64,000 nt of DNA from Curvibacter delicatus NBRC 14919 (GTDB lineage Bacteria > Pseudomonadota > Gammaproteobacteria > Burkholderiales > Burkholderiaceae_C): assembly GCF_001592265.1 (NCBI RefSeq), contig NZ_BCWP01000006.1, positions 1 to 64,000 on the forward strand, written 5' to 3'. Position 1 is the stretch's first letter. Each line of letters begins with the position of its first letter. The translations under genes and the position numbers were made by a program. Below are positions 28,602 to 36,851 of the stretch, piece by piece. The notes under the pieces were generated by a model. It had not been told where the DNA came from, made no database searches, and was given only the letters and a program-made list of their open reading frames with translations.

Positions 28602-31490
28602 TTATTTGCTCAGAACAAAACCCTTGAGCTTGCCAAAGGCGCCATCCACCAGCGCCTTCTGCTGCTCCTGGTGCAGGTGCGAGTAGCCCACTGCCGGCGA
28701 AGCCGAGGCGGCACGGCCGGAGTAACCCAGCTTCTGACCTTCGCTCATGTTCTCGTGGATGTTGTGCTGGATGAAGAACCAGGCACCCTGGTTCTGCGGT
28801 TCATCCTGGCACCACACGATTTCGCTGGCATTCGGGTACTTCTTGAGCTCAGCTGCAAACGCCTTGTGCGGGAAGGGATAGAGCTGCTCGACGCGGATGA
28901 TCGCCACGTCGTCGGCACCCTTGTCTTCGCGCTTCTTGACCAGGTCGTAATAGACCTTGCCGGAGCAGGCAATGACACGTTTGACCTTGTCGGCCTTGAT
29001 GTCCTTCTGCTCGGGAATGACGGTCTGGAACGAGCCCTTGGTGAATTCGGACAGCGGCGAGGTCGCATCCTTGTTGCGCAGCAGCGACTTGGGCGTCATG
29101 ATGATCAGCGGCTTGCGCAGGTTGCGGACCATCTGGCGGCGCAGCACGTGGAAGATCTGGCTGGCCGTGGTCGGCTGCACCACTTGCATGTTCGTGTCCG
29201 CTGCCAACTGCATGAAACGCTCCAGACGCGCCGAGCTGTGCTCCGGGCCCTGGCCTTCGTAGCCGTGCGGCAGCATCAGCGTGATGCCGTTGACACGACC
29301 CCACTTCACTTCACCGGACGCGATGAACTGGTCGATCACCACCTGGGCGCCGTTGGCGAAGTCGCCGAACTGGGCTTCCCAGATCACCAGGGTGTTGGGG
29401 TCGTTGGAGGCGTAGCCGTACTCGAAGCCCAGCACGGCCTCTTCGGACAGGATGGAGTCGATCACGACGAACGGCGCCTGATTTTCGGCCACGTTCTGCA
29501 GGGGCACGTAGGTGCCGGTGTCCCACTTCTCGCGGTTCTGGTCGTGGATCACGGCATGACGGTGGGTGAAGGTACCGCGGCCGCAGTCCTCACCCGACAG
29601 GCGCACCGGGTAGCCGCTGGCCACCAAGGAGGCAAACGCCATGTGCTCGCCCATGCCCCAGTCCACCGGAATGTCGCCCCGGCCCATGGCCGCACGGTCG
29701 TCGTATACCTTCTTCACCAGCTGGTGCGGCGTGATGCCTGCCGGCAGGGTGGTCAACTTTTCGGACAGGCGTTTCCACTCGGTCAGCGGAATGGCCGTGT
29801 CGCCGACATCGGTCCACTTCTTGTCGAGGAACGGCGACCAGTCGACAGCGTACTTGCTCTTGAAGTTGGTTAGCACCGGGTCCACCGTGTGCTTGCCGGC
29901 GTCCATGGCGGCGCGGTAGGCCTTGACCATGTCGTCGCCCAACGTCTCGCCCAGCCCCTGGGCAGCCAGCTTGTCGGCATAGAGCTTGCGCGTACCGGGG
30001 TGGGCCGCAATCTTCTTGTACATCAGCGGCTGCGTCAGCGCCGGCGTGTCCTGCTCGTTGTGGCCCAACTTGCGGAAGCAGGTGATGTCCACCACGACGT
30101 CCTGGCGGAATTCCATGCGGAACTCCAGCGCCAGCTGCGTGGCCAGCACCACGGCTTCGGGGTCGTCACCGTTGACGTGCAGCACCGGTGCTTCGACCAT
30201 CTTGACGATGTCGGTGCAGTACACGGTCGAGCGCATGTCGCGCGGATCGGACGTGGTAAAGCCGATCTGGTTGTTGATGATGATGTGCACCGTGCCGCCC
30301 GTGGAGTAACCACGGGTCTGGGCCAAGGCCAGGGTTTCCTGGTTGACGCCTTGGCCGCCGAAAGCGGCGTCGCCGTGCACCAGCACCGGCAGCACCTGGC
30401 TGCCTTTGGGGTCGCCACGACGGTCCATGCGTGCACGCACCGAGCCCTCCACCACCGGGTTCACGATTTCCAGGTGCGAGGGGTTGAAGGCCAGGCTCAG
30501 GTGCACCGGGCCGCCGGGGGTAGCGACGTCGGAGCTGAAGCCCTGGTGGTACTTCACGTCACCGGCCGGCAGGTCTTCCGGGGCAGTATGGTCGAACTCG
30601 GCAAACAGGTCGCCCGGCATCTTGCCCAGCGAGTTCACCAGCACGTTCAGGCGGCCGCGGTGGGCCATGCCGATCACGATTTCCTGCACGCCCTTGGCGC
30701 CGGCCGACTGGATCAGCTCGTCCATGGCGGCAATGAAGCTCTCGCCACCTTCAAGCGAGAAACGCTTCTGGCCGACGTACTTGGTATGCAGGTAGCGCTC
30801 CAGGCCTTCGGCGGCGGTCAGGCGGTCAAGAATCTGTTTCTTGCGCTCGGCGCCGAAATTGGGCTTGCTGCGAATGCTTTCCAGCTTTTGCTGCCACCAG
30901 CGCTTTTGCGCCTGATCGGTGGTGTGCATGAACTCGGCACCGAGGGTACCGCAGTAGGTTTCGCGCAGCGCATTGAGCAGCTCGCGCAACGGCATGCTGG
31001 TCTTGCCGAAGAAGGTGTTGCTGGTGTCGAACACCGTTTCCTGGTCGGCATCGCTGAAACCGTAGAACGACGGCTCCAGCTCGGGAATGGCCGGGCGCTC
31101 GGTGCGTTTGAGGGGGTCCAGGTCGGCCCAGCGCTGGCCCACGTTGCGGTAGGCGGCAATCAGTTGCTGCGCAGCGGTGCGCTTGCGGCCCAGTTCGGCA
31201 TCGGCGCTGGCCACCACCACCTTGGTGCCGCCCTGCTTGGCGCGCTCGGCAAAGGCATTGATGACGGGCAGGTGGGGAATGTCTTTGGCGTTACTGCCGT
31301 CGACGGCAGGCACGTGCTGCAGCGCGTCGAAATAGTCACGCCAGTTGTCGGGCACGCTGCCAGGATTGGCCAGGTAGTTCTCGTACATCTCTTCGACATA
31401 CGGAGCATTCCCGCCAAACAGGTAGGTGTTGTCCTGATAGGTCTGATAGACAGACGCCGGGTTGGAACCCTGAGAAGTGGATTCACTCAT
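28602..31490 (-). CDS. odhA: 2-oxoglutarate dehydrogenase E1
   Basis: The 962-residue thiamine diphosphate-dependent E1 decarboxylates 2-oxoglutarate in the TCA cycle. The N-terminal YLFGGNAPYVEEMYENYL segment is the E2/E3-binding helix of the family. The body shows IGMAHRGRLNVL, the ThDP region VHGDAAFGGQG and NNQIGFTTSDP, and the C-terminal GYEGQGPEHSSARLERF. The ATG at 31490 has GGAGG about 10 nt upstream. It is the first gene of odhA-odhB-lpd-zapE; the 175-bp upstream gap holds a direct repeat described separately. Confidence 0.97.
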   Translation of the reverse strand: MSESTSQGSNPASVYQTYQDNTYLFGGNAPYVEEMYENYLANPGSVPDNWRDYFDALQHVPAVDGSNAKDIPHLPVINAFAERAKQGGTKVVVASADAELGRKRTAAQQLIAAYRNVGQRWADLDPLKRTERPAIPELEPSFYGFSDADQETVFDTSNTFFGKTSMPLRELLNALRETYCGTLGAEFMHTTDQAQKRWWQQKLESIRSKPNFGAERKKQILDRLTAAEGLERYLHTKYVGQKRFSLEGGESFIAAMDELIQSAGAKGVQEIVIGMAHRGRLNVLVNSLGKMPGDLFAEFDHTAPEDLPAGDVKYHQGFSSDVATPGGPVHLSLAFNPSHLEIVNPVVEGSVRARMDRRGDPKGSQVLPVLVHGDAAFGGQGVNQETLALAQTRGYSTGGTVHIIINNQIGFTTSDPRDMRSTVYCTDIVKMVEAPVLHVNGDDPEAVVLATQLALEFRMEFRQDVVVDITCFRKLGHNEQDTPALTQPLMYKKIAAHPGTRKLYADKLAAQGLGETLGDDMVKAYRAAMDAGKHTVDPVLTNFKSKYAVDWSPFLDKKWTDVGDTAIPLTEWKRLSEKLTTLPAGITPHQLVKKVYDDRAAMGRGDIPVDWGMGEHMAFASLVASGYPVRLSGEDCGRGTFTHRHAVIHDQNREKWDTGTYVPLQNVAENQAPFVVIDSILSEEAVLGFEYGYASNDPNTLVIWEAQFGDFANGAQVVIDQFIASGEVKWGRVNGITLMLPHGYEGQGPEHSSARLERFMQLAADTNMQVVQPTTASQIFHVLRRQMVRNLRKPLIIMTPKSLLRNKDATSPLSEFTKGSFQTVIPEQKDIKADKVKRVIACSGKVYYDLVKKREDKGADDVAIIRVEQLYPFPHKAFAAELKKYPNASEIVWCQDEPQNQGAWFFIQHNIHENMSEGQKLGYSGRAASASPAVGYSHLHQEQQKALVDGAFGKLKGFVLSK

Positions 31491-31569
31491 ATTTCGCTGA
31501 CCTCCGTTCCCCTGTAGGAAACTTTTAGCTGGTTGAGAAAACCTTCCGCGACACGGCTTAACCGGTTGG

Positions 31570-31617
31570 CGGATGCGACTGTGGCTGGGAAGGGCCTAGT
31601 ACGGATGCGATTGTGCC
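31570..31617. promoter_or_regulatory. Direct repeat upstream of odhA
   Basis: CGGATGCGACTGTGGC (31570-31585) recurs as CGGATGCGATTGTGCC (31602-31617), 14 of 16 identical. The 32-bp period is about three helical turns, in the gap before odhA. It is a plausible tandem binding site for a regulator of the odh operon; no factor is identified. Confidence 0.45.
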
Positions 31618-31665
31618 ACTGAATTGGCATCGCCGGGGAAAACTTATGCTTTCCCAGGCAATGGC

Positions 31666-33573
31666 TTATGTTTTGGCCGACGCGGAAAGCTGGCTGCGGA
31701 TCTGCTGCAGGGCGGCCGGGTCGTCCATGGTCGTCAGGTCGCCCGGGTCACGCCCCTCGGCCACCGCCTGCAGCGCCCGCCGCCGCAGCTTGCCACTGCG
31801 CGTCTTGGGCAGCAGGTTGACGAAGAACACGCGCGATGGCCGTGCCACGGCGCCGAGCTGGCTGTCCACCAGCTTCATGACCTCGCCCTCGAGCTTGAGG
31901 CGCGCGGCATCGTCCGTCAGGGCGCTGGCGTCCTTGGCCACGGCAAAAGCCATGGCCACCTGGCCCTTGAGCTGGTCGGCCACGCCAACCACGGCCACCT
32001 CGGCCACATTGGGGTGGCTGGCGATACTTTCCTCGATTTCCCGCGTGCCCAGGCGGTGGCCGGCCACGTTGATCACGTCGTCGGTGCGGCCGAGGATGAA
32101 GTAGTAACCATCCTGGTCGCGGATACCCCAATCGAAGGTACTGTAGATCAGGCGGCCGGGGATGCTCTTCCAGTAGGTATTGACGAAACGTTCGTCGTCG
32201 CGCCACACCGTCTGCATGCAGCCGGGGGGCAGCGGGCCTTCGATGGCCACCACGCCCTTCTGGTTCGCCCCCGTCAGCTCCTCGCCAGTGTTCTCGTCGA
32301 TCAGCTTGACGTTGTAGCCGTACATGGCCACACCCGGGCTGCCGAACTTGCTGGGCGCCTTCTCCACGCCGTTGGCAATGGTCAGGATGGGCCAGCCGGT
32401 TTCGGTCTGCCAGTAGTTGTCGATGATCGGCACACCCAGGCCCTCGCTGATCCACTGCGCCGTGGGTTCGTCCAGCGGCTCGCCGGCCAGGTAAAGGGCC
32501 TTGAGGCTGGACAGGTCGTATTTCTTCAGGAAGGACGGATCCTGTTTTTTCAGCACCCGCACGGCCGTCGGCGCCGAGAACATGCGGGTGACCTTGTACT
32601 TCTCGACCAGCTGCCACCAGATGCCGGCATCCGGCCGGGTCGGCAGCCCTTCGTACATGATGGTGGCCATGCCGGCGATCAGCGGGCCGTAAATGATGTA
32701 GCTGTGCCCGACCACCCAGCCAATGTCGCTGGTGGAGAAATAGGTCTCGCCGGCATTGCCCTGGTAGATGTGCTTCATGCTGGCGGCCAACGCCACCGCG
32801 TAGCCGCCGGTATCGCGCTGCACGCCCTTGGGCTTGCCGGTGGTGCCGGAGGTGTACAGCGTGTAGCTGGTGTGGGTCGCATCAACCCACTCGCACGGCA
32901 CCGGGGTTTGCAGGTGTTTTTCGCGCAGAGCCCCCCACAGATGGTCGCGGCCAGCTACCAAATTCATAGCAGCCAGCCGGCGATCCACCAGCAGCACGGC
33001 TTGCGGCTTGTGCTTGGACAGGTCGATCGCCTCGTCCAGCAGCGGCTTGTAGGGCACCACCTTGCCGCTGCGCGAGCCGGCATCGGCGCTGACCACCACC
33101 TTGGGCTCGGCATCCTCGATGCGTGAAGCCAGCGAACCGGAAGCGAAACCACCGAACACCACCGAGTGGATGGCGCCGATGCGCGTGCAGGCCAGCATGG
33201 CAAAGGCGGCCTCGGCAATCATGGGCATGTAGATCAGCACACGATCGCCCTTTTGCACGCCCAGCGCCTGCAGGCTGGCGGCCATGCGCTGCACCTCGGT
33301 ATGCAATTCGCGGAAGGTGTAGACACGCTCTTCGTTGGTCTCGGTGCTGACGAAAATCAGCGCCGGCTGGTCGGCCCGGTCTTTCAGGTGCCGGTCGACG
33401 GCGTTGTGGCACAGGTTGGTGGTACCGCCGACAAACCAGCGCGCAAACGGCGGGTTGCTGTAGTCGCAAATCTGCTGCGGCGGGGTCTGCCACTCGATCA
33501 GCTGCGCCTGCTCGGCCCAGAAAGCGTCGCGCTGGTCAATGGAACGGCGCTGAAACTCGGCGTAGCGGGTCAT
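31666..33573 (-). CDS. prpE: Propionyl-CoA synthetase PrpE
   Basis: A 635-residue AMP-forming acyl-CoA synthetase of the acetyl/propionyl-CoA synthetase group; it activates propionate (possibly acetate or acrylate) with ATP and CoA. The adenylation P-loop YTSGTTGKPKGVQRD is near 238-252, the motif DNYWQTETGWPIL and the C-terminal KTRSGKLRRRALQ with the catalytic, acetylatable Lys are present. N-terminal YAEFQRRSIDQRDAFWAEQA favours PrpE over Acs. GGAG lies 7 nt before the ATG. The codons for AAMNLVAG carry a mini-repeat-like stretch. No other prp genes are nearby. Confidence 0.9.
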   Translation of the reverse strand: MTRYAEFQRRSIDQRDAFWAEQAQLIEWQTPPQQICDYSNPPFARWFVGGTTNLCHNAVDRHLKDRADQPALIFVSTETNEERVYTFRELHTEVQRMAASLQALGVQKGDRVLIYMPMIAEAAFAMLACTRIGAIHSVVFGGFASGSLASRIEDAEPKVVVSADAGSRSGKVVPYKPLLDEAIDLSKHKPQAVLLVDRRLAAMNLVAGRDHLWGALREKHLQTPVPCEWVDATHTSYTLYTSGTTGKPKGVQRDTGGYAVALAASMKHIYQGNAGETYFSTSDIGWVVGHSYIIYGPLIAGMATIMYEGLPTRPDAGIWWQLVEKYKVTRMFSAPTAVRVLKKQDPSFLKKYDLSSLKALYLAGEPLDEPTAQWISEGLGVPIIDNYWQTETGWPILTIANGVEKAPSKFGSPGVAMYGYNVKLIDENTGEELTGANQKGVVAIEGPLPPGCMQTVWRDDERFVNTYWKSIPGRLIYSTFDWGIRDQDGYYFILGRTDDVINVAGHRLGTREIEESIASHPNVAEVAVVGVADQLKGQVAMAFAVAKDASALTDDAARLKLEGEVMKLVDSQLGAVARPSRVFFVNLLPKTRSGKLRRRALQAVAEGRDPGDLTTMDDPAALQQIRSQLSASAKT

Positions 33574-33614
33574 GCTGGATCTCCTTCGGGCTCTTGAAAT
33601 AAGTAACTGAATTC

Positions 33615-33624
33615 ATAATTATGG
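33615..33624. promoter_or_regulatory. Palindrome upstream of prpE
   Basis: CATAATTATG is a perfect 10-bp palindrome in the prpE promoter region, about 45 bp before its start codon, and overlaps a TATAAT-like -10. It could be an operator or just the AT-rich promoter core. Confidence 0.3.
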
Positions 33625-33630
33625 ATAACG

Positions 33631-33657
33631 GGCTTGCAGAAAACTGACGCAAGCCCC
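33631..33657 (-). terminator. Hairpin after PAP2 gene
   Basis: GGGCTTGC and GCAAGCCC form a perfect 8-bp stem with an 11-nt loop, 3 nt beyond the PAP2 stop. There is no T-tract, so intrinsic termination would be weak. Confidence 0.45.
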
Positions 33658-33660
33658 GCC

Positions 33661-34245
33661 TCAGACACCTGTGTCGGCCATTCTGAGGCGCCGGGCCAGC
33701 CAGTGCAAGCGCAGCAGCACCCCGCTCAGCCCGGCTCCCAGCACGGCACCGGCCAGCACATCGCCTGGGTAATGCAGCCCAAGGTAGACCCGGCTTAATG
33801 CCACCAGCGTGGCCAGGCCAAACCAGAGCAGCCAGCGCCGCGGCCGCAGCAAGGCCGTCAGCAGTGTGGCCAGCATGAAAGCGTTGGCGGCATGCCCCGA
33901 GGGAAATGAGCTGTCAGGCCGGATGGTCTGCACCTGTTCGGCCGCCACACGCAGCTCTGCACCCAGCGCCACAAAAGGACGCAGGCGCTGTACCTCGTAT
34001 TTGAAACCGTTGTAGGCGCCGGCCACGACCCCGTAGACCAGCGCCAGGCACAGCCAGGCCACAACCACAGCCCGCCACGTCGCCCTGCGTCGCCGCAAGC
34101 GCCACCCCACAAGCAAGATCGCCACCACCACGGCATAGGCACTGCCCAAGTAGGTGACCCAGGGCATGAGCTGGTCCAGCAGCGGGTGGGCCCACGTCCT
34201 GTTGATCCAGAGCAGCAGCGCCGTGTCCCAGGCTTGCAGGTCCAT
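33661..34245 (-). CDS. PAP2-family membrane phosphatase
   Basis: A 194-residue integral membrane phosphatase of the type 2 phosphatidic acid phosphatase family. The three catalytic motifs are intact: KYEVQRLRP (82-90), PSGH (115-118) and SRVYLGLHYPGD (151-162, with the catalytic His158). About six hydrophobic helices surround them. Substrates may be undecaprenyl pyrophosphate or phosphatidate/phosphatidylglycerol phosphate; sequence alone does not decide. The ATG at 34245 is preferred over a GTG at 34263 because GGGGAG lies just upstream. Confidence 0.9.
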   Translation of the reverse strand: MDLQAWDTALLLWINRTWAHPLLDQLMPWVTYLGSAYAVVVAILLVGWRLRRRRATWRAVVVAWLCLALVYGVVAGAYNGFKYEVQRLRPFVALGAELRVAAEQVQTIRPDSSFPSGHAANAFMLATLLTALLRPRRWLLWFGLATLVALSRVYLGLHYPGDVLAGAVLGAGLSGVLLRLHWLARRLRMADTGV

Positions 34246-34335
34246 CACGCACTCCCCTGACACAGACGCACTAGAACGGTACGAGTGCGCCAGCCAACCA
34301 ATGAAACGCCACCGGACGGAAGACAGGCCGTCATG

Positions 34336-34875
34336 TCAGGCCGCCCCCACCATGGCCCGCAGCTTCAGCACCGTGGCCCAATTCCTCACGGTCACATCAT
34401 CGCCCGCGCTTCGGGTAAAGGCTTGCATCAGCCTGGACTTGACCACACCCTCGACGCACCAGAGGTAAACAGCCTTGCCTCCAACAGCCAGCGCATCAGG
34501 CGACCAGGGTTGCTCGAGCAACGACGCGGCTCTGGTGAGGACGGAAGCGTCAGATGGAAAGCCGACCATATGTCTGGAGGGATCGCTGGCCACGGCAAGC
34601 AAAGGGGCGCCCTGGACAATCTCATCCAGTTCAGCGGCTTCGAGCACGACCACCTTGACCGAAAACCCGAAACGGCGCTTGATGCCGTCCTCGATCCGGG
34701 CGGTGATCGTACGCCGGTCAGCCCGTGCCGCGTTGAACACCACATTGCCGCTATTGAGCAAGGTGCGAACGTCAGCATAGCCGAGTCCCGCCAGCAGGTC
34801 GCGCAGATCTGCCATGGCAATGCGCTTCGCGCGCCCCACGTTGATGCCCCGGAGCAGTGCAATGTACGCCCCCAT
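34336..34875 (-). CDS. DUF1697 family protein
   Basis: A 179-residue DUF1697 protein. The N terminus YIALLRGINVGRAKRIAMADLR and the segment LLNSGNVVF are diagnostic for the family. The function is unknown; these are small cytoplasmic alpha/beta proteins. The ATG at 34875 has GGGAG 7 nt upstream. Neighbours give no functional hint. It is probably transcribed alone or with the PAP2 gene 90 bp downstream. Confidence 0.9.
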   Translation of the reverse strand: MGAYIALLRGINVGRAKRIAMADLRDLLAGLGYADVRTLLNSGNVVFNAARADRRTITARIEDGIKRRFGFSVKVVVLEAAELDEIVQGAPLLAVASDPSRHMVGFPSDASVLTRAASLLEQPWSPDALAVGGKAVYLWCVEGVVKSRLMQAFTRSAGDDVTVRNWATVLKLRAMVGAA

Positions 34876-35028
34876 GTTGACTCCCTAGCCTGCCAGGAAA
34901 CACCCAGGCGCCGCAGCACCTGGCCGATTGATCTGCGCAATGCCGGCTGCATGGCCCTGCCTTGCTTGGGGCCGGCCCTTGTCGGGCGTCGGCCCCGAGG
35001 TTGGCGAAAGTGAACCCTACCCCAGAAC

Positions 35029-35054
35029 GCTATGTTTTTGATAGCTGGTAGCGC
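35029..35054. repeat. Comamonadaceae-type mini-repeat fragment
   Basis: TTTTTGATAGCTGGTAGCGC matches the left part of the dispersed mini-repeat seen at 37503 and 62551. It lies in the 231-bp gap between the isochorismatase-family gene and DUF1697, where I see no other feature. Confidence 0.5.
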
Positions 35055-35106
35055 AGAATCCATTTGGGTCACAGGCCTGTTTCACCCTAAACCCAGACAT
35101 CCACAC

Positions 35107-35721
35107 CTATTTCACCAGCGCCAGCACATCCTTGAATGCCGGGTGCTCCGCGCCGCGCAGCCACTCGAAGGCCACCATCTCGGTGGTCACCAGTTCGGCG
35201 CCGGCGCCGGCCAGGCGGTCGAAGGCGGCGTCGCGGTTACGCTCAGTGCGCGAGCCGCAGGCATCCGTCACCACCCAGACGTCGAACTCGTCTTCCAGCA
35301 GGTCGAGTGAGGTCTGCAGCAGGCAGACGTGGGCTTCGCAACCGGCAATCACCACCGTGTTGCGTGCAGCGGGTCCCGCGGCCGGTTTCTGCAGGTGCTT
35401 GGGCAGGCTGCGCGCATTGCCCTGCGGCGCACGAACTGGCGGGCGTAGCAGCTCGCCCAAGCCCTCCTCCACTGCACTGAACTGCATCTTCGGGAATGTC
35501 TTGCCGCCAGCCTGCTCGATCAAGGTCTGCAGTTCCGGCACGTTGGGGCCAAGCGCCGACGGGTTTTCCTCCGTCGCCCACAGCGGCACCTTCAGCAGCC
35601 GGGCCATCTTCGCCAGGCGCTGGGCGTTCGCCAGCACGGCAGCGCCCTCGTGGATGACGGGCATCAGGCGGGTCTGGTAATCCACCAGCACCAGTTGGGA
35701 GTCGTCTAGTTCAAGCAGCAT
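35107..35721 (-). CDS. Isochorismatase-family cysteine hydrolase
   Basis: A 204-residue cysteine hydrolase with the family triad D14 (VDYQTRL), K78 (FPKMQFSA) and C133 (GCEAHVCLLQTSLDLL). The substrate is unknown; relatives include YcaC-like enzymes, nicotinamidases and isochorismatases, and the EAHVC context is closest to the YcaC-like group. Residues about 91-118 form a Pro/Ala-rich insertion between the Lys and Cys motifs that is longer than usual for this subgroup. GAGAAG precedes the ATG. Confidence 0.85.
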   Translation of the reverse strand: MLLELDDSQLVLVDYQTRLMPVIHEGAAVLANAQRLAKMARLLKVPLWATEENPSALGPNVPELQTLIEQAGGKTFPKMQFSAVEEGLGELLRPPVRAPQGNARSLPKHLQKPAAGPAARNTVVIAGCEAHVCLLQTSLDLLEDEFDVWVVTDACGSRTERNRDAAFDRLAGAGAELVTTEMVAFEWLRGAEHPAFKDVLALVK

Positions 35722-35769
35722 GTCGGTCTTCTCGTTGGATCCATCAAGTGTTCAATTCTTGGCGTGCGC

Positions 35770-36750
35770 TCAGGCCGCTACGCGCACCACCACCCGGCCG
35801 CGCACCTGGCCGGCCATCAGTTGCTGCGCCTTGGTGATGGCGCCGTCCAGCGGCACCTCCTCGATCATGCGCTCCAGCAGGGCCAAGTCAAGGTCGCGCG
35901 CCAGGCGGTCCCAGGCGCGCTGGCGTTTGGCCAGCGGAGCCATCACCGAGTCGATGCCGGCCAGCGTCACGCCGCGCAATATGAAGGGCGCCACCGAGCC
36001 CGGCAGGTCCATGCCCTGGGCCAGGCCACAAGCCGCCACCACGCCGCCGTAGCGCGTCTGCGCCAGGGCATTGACCAGGGTGTGCGAGCCCACGGCATCC
36101 ACCACCGCCGCCCAACGCTCCTTTTGCAAGGGCTTGCCGGCACTGGCCAGCTCGGCCCGGTCGATGATGGCGCTGGCACCCAGGGCCTGGAGGTAATCCG
36201 CCTCCGCCGCCTTACCGGTGGCGGCCACCACCTGGTAACCGAGCTTGCCCAGCAAGGCGATGGCCACGCTGCCGACGCCACCGGTCGCGCCCGTCACCAG
36301 CACTTCGCCACTGCCCGGTTGGACGCCATGGTCCTCCAACGCCAGCACGCACAGCATGGCGGTGTAGCCAGCGGTGCCGATGGCCATGGCCTGGCGTGGC
36401 GTGAAAGCAGGCGGCAGCTTGACCAGCCAGTCACCCTTCAGACGCGCCTTCTCGGCCAGGCAGCCCCAGTGGGTTTCGCCCATGCCCCAGCCGTTGTGCA
36501 CGAAGGCGTCACCCGCCTTCCAGGCCGGGTGGCTCGACTCCAGGACGGTGCCGGCGCCGTCGATGCCGGCCACCATGGGCCAGCTGCGCACCACCGGCCC
36601 CTTGTTACAAATGGCCAGGCCATCCTTGAAATTGAGCGTGGAGTACTGCACCGACACCGTGACGTCACCAGCCGGCAGCCGGGACTCATCCACCTGCTGC
36701 AGCGCAGCCTCGAAACCGTGGGTGTTGTCCAGCAGGAGTGCCTTGAACAT
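35770..36750 (-). CDS. acuI: AcuI/YhdH-type acryloyl-CoA reductase (MDR family)
   Basis: A 326-residue zinc-free medium-chain dehydrogenase/reductase of the YhdH/AcuI group, which reduces acryloyl-CoA to propionyl-CoA with NADPH. Family features are STLNFKDGLAIC, PMVAGIDGAGTV, the long W-rich WGMGETHWGCLAEKAR segment and the nucleotide-binding VTGATGGVGSVA. The start MFKALLLD at 36750, with AGAGG upstream, is preferred over 36780. Together with PrpE 2.2 kb away it suggests C3 acyl-CoA handling, but the genes are not in one obvious operon. It is divergent from the NlpC/P60 gene. Confidence 0.85.
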   Translation of the reverse strand: MFKALLLDNTHGFEAALQQVDESRLPAGDVTVSVQYSTLNFKDGLAICNKGPVVRSWPMVAGIDGAGTVLESSHPAWKAGDAFVHNGWGMGETHWGCLAEKARLKGDWLVKLPPAFTPRQAMAIGTAGYTAMLCVLALEDHGVQPGSGEVLVTGATGGVGSVAIALLGKLGYQVVAATGKAAEADYLQALGASAIIDRAELASAGKPLQKERWAAVVDAVGSHTLVNALAQTRYGGVVAACGLAQGMDLPGSVAPFILRGVTLAGIDSVMAPLAKRQRAWDRLARDLDLALLERMIEEVPLDGAITKAQQLMAGQVRGRVVVRVAA

Positions 36751-36766
36751 GGGAAACCTCTCAAAT

Positions 36767-36784
36767 TCAATATGAATCAATATG
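36767..36784. repeat. Direct repeat TCAATATG, 10-bp period
   Basis: TCAATATG occurs at 36767-36774 and 36777-36784, one helical turn apart, just upstream of acuI. The first copy is also within the dyad ATTCA-ATA-TGAAT. It could be an activator or repressor site or part of the AT-rich acuI promoter. Confidence 0.35.
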
Positions 36785-36788
36785 TTAG

Positions 36789-36811
36789 AAAGTTTTTCAG
36801 GAAAAAACTTT
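36789..36811. promoter_or_regulatory. Perfect inverted repeat (operator candidate)
   Basis: AAAGTTTTT and AAAAACTTT form a 9-bp perfect dyad around CAGGA. It lies 3 bp upstream of the -35 box of the NlpC/P60 gene and about 40 bp upstream of acuI. Both flanking genes start away from it, so it is not a terminator for either. Confidence 0.5.
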
Positions 36812-36814
36812 AAC

Positions 36815-36844
36815 TTGACATTCCGTATGCCAAGCCGCTATGCT
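36815..36844 (+). promoter_or_regulatory. Sigma-70 promoter of the NlpC/P60 gene
   Basis: A consensus -35 TTGACA (36815-36820), an 18-bp spacer and -10 TATGCT (36839-36844). The ATG at 36852 lies 7 nt after the -10, where transcription should begin, and no ribosome-binding site is present, so the mRNA may be leaderless. Confidence 0.65.
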
Positions 36845-36851
36845 ACCCGCC

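Noticed and set aside
29889-31517. Plus-strand open frame of 542 codons
   Set aside because: Antisense shadow of odhA, with the repetitive Val/Gly/His/Leu composition typical of such frames.
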